Assembly: GCA_949287085.1 (NCBI GenBank)
Contig: CASEER010000003.1
Span: forward strand, 1 to 64,000
DNA from: an uncultured Coriobacteriaceae bacterium
GTDB taxonomy: Bacteria > Actinomycetota > Coriobacteriia > Coriobacteriales > Coriobacteriaceae
Length of the DNA: 64,000 nt
Reading direction: 5' to 3'
Shown in pieces: positions 59,916 to 64,000 of this stretch. Below the pieces are notes generated by a model that was not told where the DNA came from, did not search any database, and saw nothing but the letters and a program-made list of their open reading frames with translations. The number at the start of each line of letters is the position of its first letter. The first letter of the stretch is position 1. A program made the position numbers and the translations under genes.

Positions 59916-62099
59916 CTACTTACGCGCGCGACGACGCGTTGCCACACCGGCGCCTACCAGCACGACACCCGCAACGGCGGCTGCAGCCACCAACTCAAAG
60001 GACACGTCGCCCGTCGCAGGCATGGTGCCGGCCGCAGGCTTGGCCGTGGTAACGGTGCTTACCGGCTTCTTGGGGCCCGTGGGCTTTTTGATATCCGTCA
60101 GATCCTCTGGGCCCGTTGGCTTCTTGGTGCCCGTCGTGTCGTCCGAACCCGAGTCGCTCGGGTTCTTGCCGCCACTCGCAGCAGCCTTAACGGCAATTAC
60201 CGCAGGCTCGGACGTGGTCGAAAGCCCCGCCGCATTGGTAACCTCGACCACATACGTCTTGCTGCCCACCGTCGTGGTGCTCGGCGTATAGGTCGCCTTG
60301 GTTGCGCCGTCCACCTTCGTAAAGCCGGTCAGCTTGCTATCCGGCGTAACGGAACCGTTCGCCACATACCACTGATAGGCAAGGGCATCCGCATCGTAGG
60401 CAGCCTCGGCGGTCACCGTCAGGGCCGTAGCCTTTGCGCCCTTGGTGTAGCTCGCCGACGCGGGCTGTGAAGTAATGCTCGGCGCAGACAGCACGTCCGC
60501 AACCACCAGCGGCGTCTTGAGCGATGCGCCGTCAGCATCATAGTCGCTCGGCACAAACGGCTCGGAGCTATCGCCCTCCTTCACATAGCTGCGCATCTCG
60601 GCGAGGAGCGCGCTCGCCTTGATATACAGCGCGCTGGACTCCGCCTGGAATGCCTTGTTCGCGAGCTCGGTGCGCGCGGAGCCAGCCGGCGTGCTCTGCA
60701 TCAACTGGTCGACGACCTCCTGCTGGTCAACGATCTCCTGCTGCACCGCATCCAGGTACGCGCGCACACCCGATGCCATGGAGTCGCGGTGCTTGTTGGC
60801 GATGGTGTTGATGTCCATGAAGATGAAGTCGAGCACCGTGCCCTCGCCGCCTTCGGTGGCGTCAGCATTGTTGTGCGAAATGTCCGTTGTGCTGAAGTCC
60901 GGATAGTACGACTCGTCCACCTTGGTCAAAAGCGCACCATACGCTGGCAGGAACACATTGAACTCTGCCGGGGAAAGCGCCACCCACTCAACGGTTGCGA
61001 TGTCGGACGAGAGCCCCGAGCGAATCTGGAACATCGTGGTCTCGGTCGTGCTCTGGCTGCCAATGGCTCCGCTTGCGCCCAGATTGGCGTTGACCGCCGG
61101 GCTGTCCGACTGCTCGCCGCGTGCAGCATATGCGCGAAGTGCCTGCGTAAGCGTCACTTTGCTCGACTGGCTGGGCGTAAACATAAGCTGCAAGTCGGCG
61201 ATGCTCGACACGCTTCCGTTCGAAACGGTGTAATCCTCGCCTTCCTGCATGTCGTCGCCATAATACAGATGGCCCTGGATATACCGCGGGCTGCCGCCCG
61301 TCGCGCGACCATAGCTCTTAGCCACGTTCATCGTGCCGTCGCTATAGGCAACATAGCTACCGGCCTCTTGCGCGACCTTCTCGATATCAGCCGAATGCAG
61401 GCACTCGGACTTGTCGTCCAAATTGACCTTAAACTGCAGGTCGCCCAGGTTAGGATTGACCGAGACCACGTCGTCCGGCATCTTGATGGCCATCCACTGC
61501 GAGCCGGAAAGCTGCATGAAGATCCAGGTCTCCGAGCTGTCGGCGATAATGATCTGGTTGCACTCGCACGAACCGTACTCGTCGATAATCGAACCAAGCA
61601 GTTCAACGCCATCGCGTGCAGAGTCCGCCTGGCCCAAAACCACATCGGCGATGTTGAACTCACCAATGCCCGTATCCCTGTTCGTGGGATCCACTGCCTT
61701 GATGGCGGAGTTCATGTTCGTGGTTTCGGTCGCCGATACCGACACGCCCTTTTCGTTGGTGCCCGCCTCGGAGTACGGCGCCGGCGAACCGCCGCCCCAC
61801 TCAAACACCGAGTCGCGGACATACGTGTACCGGTATGTGGTGCCCTTGAACGTATAGTCAAAGCCCGACTCGTCCGAGGTGTACCGCGGGTTAGTCATCG
61901 GCTCCTGCACGCCAAAGAACTTGGCATAGCGCGATGAGAAATCCTCAGAGCGCCCCACATAGGTATCGCCCGTCTCCGTAAGGTCTTTGCCCACGTAAAT
62001 CTGGGTGCAGGCGAGTGCGTCGAGCGGCGTTGCCATGAGCAGCGCGGCAAAAAGCATACCTCCCCCCGCGAGCTTTTTAAGCGCAGTGCGTACGTTCAT
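59916..62099 (-). CDS. Cell-wall-anchored C69-family dipeptidase
   Basis: This 727-residue exported Ntn-hydrolase of the PepD/C69 family has a signal peptide (residues 1-30) ending in ALA, followed by Cys31 (ACTQIYVG) as the N-terminal nucleophile. The peptidase domain runs to about residue 520 (GRSEDFSSRYAKFFG, then GRATGGSPRYIQGHLY). An Ig-like domain follows (about 555-660, AYQWYVANG), then a Lys/Pro/Gly stalk and a sorting signal: MPATG at 693-697, a hydrophobic helix and RRRARK. It should be covalently attached to the wall and hydrolyse external dipeptides. I start at the ATG at 62099 with AAGGGG upstream. Confidence 0.94.
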   Translation of the reverse strand: MNVRTALKKLAGGGMLFAALLMATPLDALACTQIYVGKDLTETGDTYVGRSEDFSSRYAKFFGVQEPMTNPRYTSDESGFDYTFKGTTYRYTYVRDSVFEWGGGSPAPYSEAGTNEKGVSVSATETTNMNSAIKAVDPTNRDTGIGEFNIADVVLGQADSARDGVELLGSIIDEYGSCECNQIIIADSSETWIFMQLSGSQWMAIKMPDDVVSVNPNLGDLQFKVNLDDKSECLHSADIEKVAQEAGSYVAYSDGTMNVAKSYGRATGGSPRYIQGHLYYGDDMQEGEDYTVSNGSVSSIADLQLMFTPSQSSKVTLTQALRAYAARGEQSDSPAVNANLGASGAIGSQSTTETTMFQIRSGLSSDIATVEWVALSPAEFNVFLPAYGALLTKVDESYYPDFSTTDISHNNADATEGGEGTVLDFIFMDINTIANKHRDSMASGVRAYLDAVQQEIVDQQEVVDQLMQSTPAGSARTELANKAFQAESSALYIKASALLAEMRSYVKEGDSSEPFVPSDYDADGASLKTPLVVADVLSAPSITSQPASASYTKGAKATALTVTAEAAYDADALAYQWYVANGSVTPDSKLTGFTKVDGATKATYTPSTTTVGSKTYVVEVTNAAGLSTTSEPAVIAVKAAASGGKNPSDSGSDDTTGTKKPTGPEDLTDIKKPTGPKKPVSTVTTAKPAAGTMPATGDVSFELVAAAAVAGVVLVGAGVATRRRARK

Positions 62100-62464
62100 G
62101 TAAGCCCCTTCCCCTGCAACCGGCGTGGCGCACCCGCACGGTGGCGCACCCTGCACTGCCGGCACAATCGACATGTGAGATACTATCAAATCAAGAAATT
62201 TGCGCTATTTTGGTCGAACGGGCCAAGTTTATTCAGTTTTAACGATATTCGTCGATTGGCAGCAGGGAATAAACCCGCCCCGCGGGCCGCGTCGTACCCT
62301 CGGACCTGCCACCGCACCGTAACGGCCGCACGGCCCGGGGCCCGCCGCCACCCAACATGACGGCCCGGCCCGGCGTACTCCGCTGCCAAACCGCTCGCGC
62401 CCGGCACCAACACACCCCTTGCAACGACGCCCAGATAACGGTACAGTTTACGCGTTTTGTTCGT

Positions 62465-62486
62465 ATACTTTAGTTAAGTAAAGTAT
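62465..62486. promoter_or_regulatory. Inverted repeat in the promoter region of the second amino-acid ABC transporter
   Basis: ATACTTTA-GTTAAG-TAAAGTAT, a perfect 8-bp inverted repeat, overlaps a likely -10 (TATACT, 62464-62469), 45 bases before the binding-protein start. Its core CTTTAGTTAAGT also occurs in the cstA promoter spacer (39400-39411). The rest of the 431-base divergent gap 62100-62530 holds an A/T-rich stretch near 62180-62270 that is likely the C69 promoter region, then G/C-rich sequence without features. Confidence 0.6.
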
Positions 62487-62530
62487 TTGCACGCCTTTAA
62501 GCAAACACCTGTTACGGGGAGAAGGATCGC

Positions 62531-63409
62531 ATGTCAGTATCGTTTATGGTTAACCGCCGCCAACTGCTTACGGGCGCGGGTGCGCTGCTGGGCGCCGCGG
62601 CGCTCGCGGGCTGCTCGGGCAACAGCGACAACAACGCGAGCTCCGGCTCGCAGGCCGGCTCTGCCGCCGCCAGCTCGTCTAAAGACGCAAGCGCCACCGC
62701 CACGGGCACCCTCATCGTGGGTTTTGACCAGTCCTACCCGCCCTACGGCTTTGTGGACGACGACGGCAACTACACCGGCTTTGACCTTGACCTTGCTTCC
62801 GCCGTCTGCAAGAACGAGGGCTGGGAATGCCAGTACGAGGCCATCGACTGGGACGCCAAAGACTCGCTGCTGAGCTCTGGCGTCATCAACTGCATCTGGA
62901 ACGGCTTTACCATGGAGGGCCGCGAGAACGACTACACCTTCTCCGAGCCCTACATGCTTAACGAGCAGGTCATCGTCGTGCGCGCCGACAGCGGCATCAC
63001 CGATTATGCGGGCCTGGCCGGCAAGGCCGTGATCACGCAGACCGACTCCGCCGCGCTCGACGTGCTGCAGGGCGACCAGAAGGACGTGGCCAGCACCTTT
63101 GCCTCGCTCGACACCATCGGCGACTACAACACGGCGTTCATGCAGCTCCAGTCGGGTGCCGTTGATGCTGTGGCATGTGACCTCTCCATTGCCCAGTACC
63201 AGCTCTCGGCCAACCCCGACGCCTACACCCAGCTTGACAAGCCCCTTTCGTCTGAGCACTACGCCGTGGGCTTCAAGAAGGGCGACACCGCCACGGCCAA
63301 GACCGTAACCAGCGCCCTGCGCGACCTGTACAACGACGGCACCGTCAAGAAGCTGTGCGACAAGTACGCCGACTACGGCCTGTCGTTTGATAACTGGGTC
63401 CTTAAGTAA
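62531..63409 (+). CDS. Amino-acid ABC transporter substrate-binding lipoprotein, Tat-type signal
   Basis: This 292-residue binding protein of the polar amino-acid family has an NRRQLL twin-arginine motif (residues 8-13) and a lipobox LAGC with Cys28, then a Ser/Ala-rich linker. The two-lobe domain shows VGFDQSYPPYGFVDDDG, YTGFDLDLASAVCKNEGW and the mid-domain NGFTMEGREN. It is only distantly like the first binding protein of this window, so ligands may differ. GGGGAGAAGG precedes the ATG, and the permease gene follows after 18 bases. Confidence 0.93.
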   Translation: MSVSFMVNRRQLLTGAGALLGAAALAGCSGNSDNNASSGSQAGSAAASSSKDASATATGTLIVGFDQSYPPYGFVDDDGNYTGFDLDLASAVCKNEGWECQYEAIDWDAKDSLLSSGVINCIWNGFTMEGRENDYTFSEPYMLNEQVIVVRADSGITDYAGLAGKAVITQTDSAALDVLQGDQKDVASTFASLDTIGDYNTAFMQLQSGAVDAVACDLSIAQYQLSANPDAYTQLDKPLSSEHYAVGFKKGDTATAKTVTSALRDLYNDGTVKKLCDKYADYGLSFDNWVLK

Positions 63410-63427
63410 TCCTAGGAATCAGCAGCC

Positions 63428-64000
63428 ATGAGCCTCCTCACCATGACGCAGATGCTCTTCGAGGGCTTCCTCGTGAGCCTGCAAATATTCGCCTTCACGC
63501 TCATCGGGGCCATCCCGCTGGGCATTGTCGTCGCGCTCTTGCGCATGAGCCGGTTGGGGCCTGTGCGGCTCATCACGCGGCTCTACATCTCAGTCATGCG
63601 CGGCACCCCGCTTATGCTGCAGATGTTTGCCATCTACTTTGCCCCGTACTACGTGTTTGGCATCCAGCTCTCGCCCGATTCCAAGTGGTACGCAACCATC
63701 GCCGCATTCATCATTAACTACGCTGCGTATTTTGCCGAAATCTACCGCTCGGGTATTCAATCGATCCCGCGCGGCCAATACGAGGCGGCCGAGGTGCTGG
63801 GCTATTCGCGTGTGCAAACGTTTGCGGTCATCGTGCTGCCCCAGGTGGTCAAGCGCATTCTGCCTGCCATGGGCAACGAAATCATCACGCTCGTTAAGGA
63901 CACCTCGCTTGCGTTCTCCATTGGCGTGCTCGAAATGTTCAGCACCGCGCGCGCCCTGGTGGCATCGCAGGTGAGCATGATGCCGTTTGCCATTGCCGCG
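63428..64000 (+). CDS. Amino-acid ABC transporter permease, 3'-truncated by the window edge
   Basis: The frame is open from the ATG at 63428 to the end (191 residues) with no stop. It has the permease pattern: MLFEGFLVSLQIFAFTLIG, RGTPLMLQMF and the EAA loop RSGIQSIPRGQYEAAEVLG. It follows the binding-protein gene after 18 bases, as in two-component amino-acid importers. A partner ATPase gene probably lies right of the window. Confidence 0.93.
   Translation, partial: MSLLTMTQMLFEGFLVSLQIFAFTLIGAIPLGIVVALLRMSRLGPVRLITRLYISVMRGTPLMLQMFAIYFAPYYVFGIQLSPDSKWYATIAAFIINYAAYFAEIYRSGIQSIPRGQYEAAEVLGYSRVQTFAVIVLPQVVKRILPAMGNEIITLVKDTSLAFSIGVLEMFSTARALVASQVSMMPFAIAA

Overview
The window looks like chromosomal DNA of a high-GC, anaerobic actinobacterium of the class Coriobacteriia, most like Collinsella or Olsenella. 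This is judged from gene content and style: rubrerythrin, an NfnAB-type transhydrogenase, class B sortase with a sortase-anchored C69 dipeptidase, T-box controlled pheST, Ala-rich linkers and AAGGAGG-type ribosome binding sites. No marker gene was searched, so the genus is an inference. About 50 protein genes, one tRNA gene, one T-box leader, three degraded gene remnants and several repeat elements can be supported. No CRISPR array, rRNA, prophage or intact transposase is visible.

Layout. 1-1640: the 3' part of a secreted or membrane-anchored protein, a small coiled-coil protein, and an AT-richer gap with a mirror-arranged repeat element (1300-1505). 1644-12143: a DMT-type exporter, an M16C zinc protease, metA, a Gfo/Idh oxidoreductase, recQ and a YitT-type membrane protein. 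12199-20165: mfd (with a start-less open frame running on after its stop), rmuC, a BrnT/BrnA-like toxin-antitoxin pair, nth and a single-pass membrane protein. 20412-24550: a chimeric eutB/PHP-domain remnant, rubrerythrin, a MutY-like glycosylase without an iron-sulfur cluster, an Rrf2 regulator, tRNA-Asp and a phosphodiesterase. 24580-34653 is all on the minus strand: a QueT-like transporter, a glycosyltransferase, a LytS/LytR two-component pair, an MFS protein, a phospholipase-C-like protein, and pheT and pheS behind a T-box.

35293-41520: M32 carboxypeptidase, cstA behind a long structured leader, and a Kef-type antiporter. 41935-47704 on the plus strand: glmU, prs, pth, then the two NfnAB-like flavoprotein subunits. 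47868-51972 on the minus strand: a polar amino-acid ABC transporter (ATPase, Tat-lipoprotein binding protein, two permeases) followed by a cytidylate-kinase-like gene. 52358-52595: a decayed serine resolvase. 52758-59706 on the minus strand: purF, a class B sortase, purM, purN, a parvulin-type chaperone and yqeY. 59916-62099: a C69 dipeptidase ending in an MPATG cell-wall sorting signal, divergent from a second amino-acid ABC transporter that runs off the right edge.

The genes describe a peptide- and amino-acid-fed anaerobe: several peptidases (M16C, M32, C69), two amino-acid ABC importers and CstA feed fermentation, while NfnAB balances NADPH and ferredoxin. The most distinctive non-coding features are two 162-bp palindromic elements sharing their termini (7283-7444, 36992-37153), the mirror-repeat element at 1300-1505, the cstA leader with an intrinsic terminator, and a 12-bp motif shared by the cstA promoter and the promoter region of the second ABC transporter.
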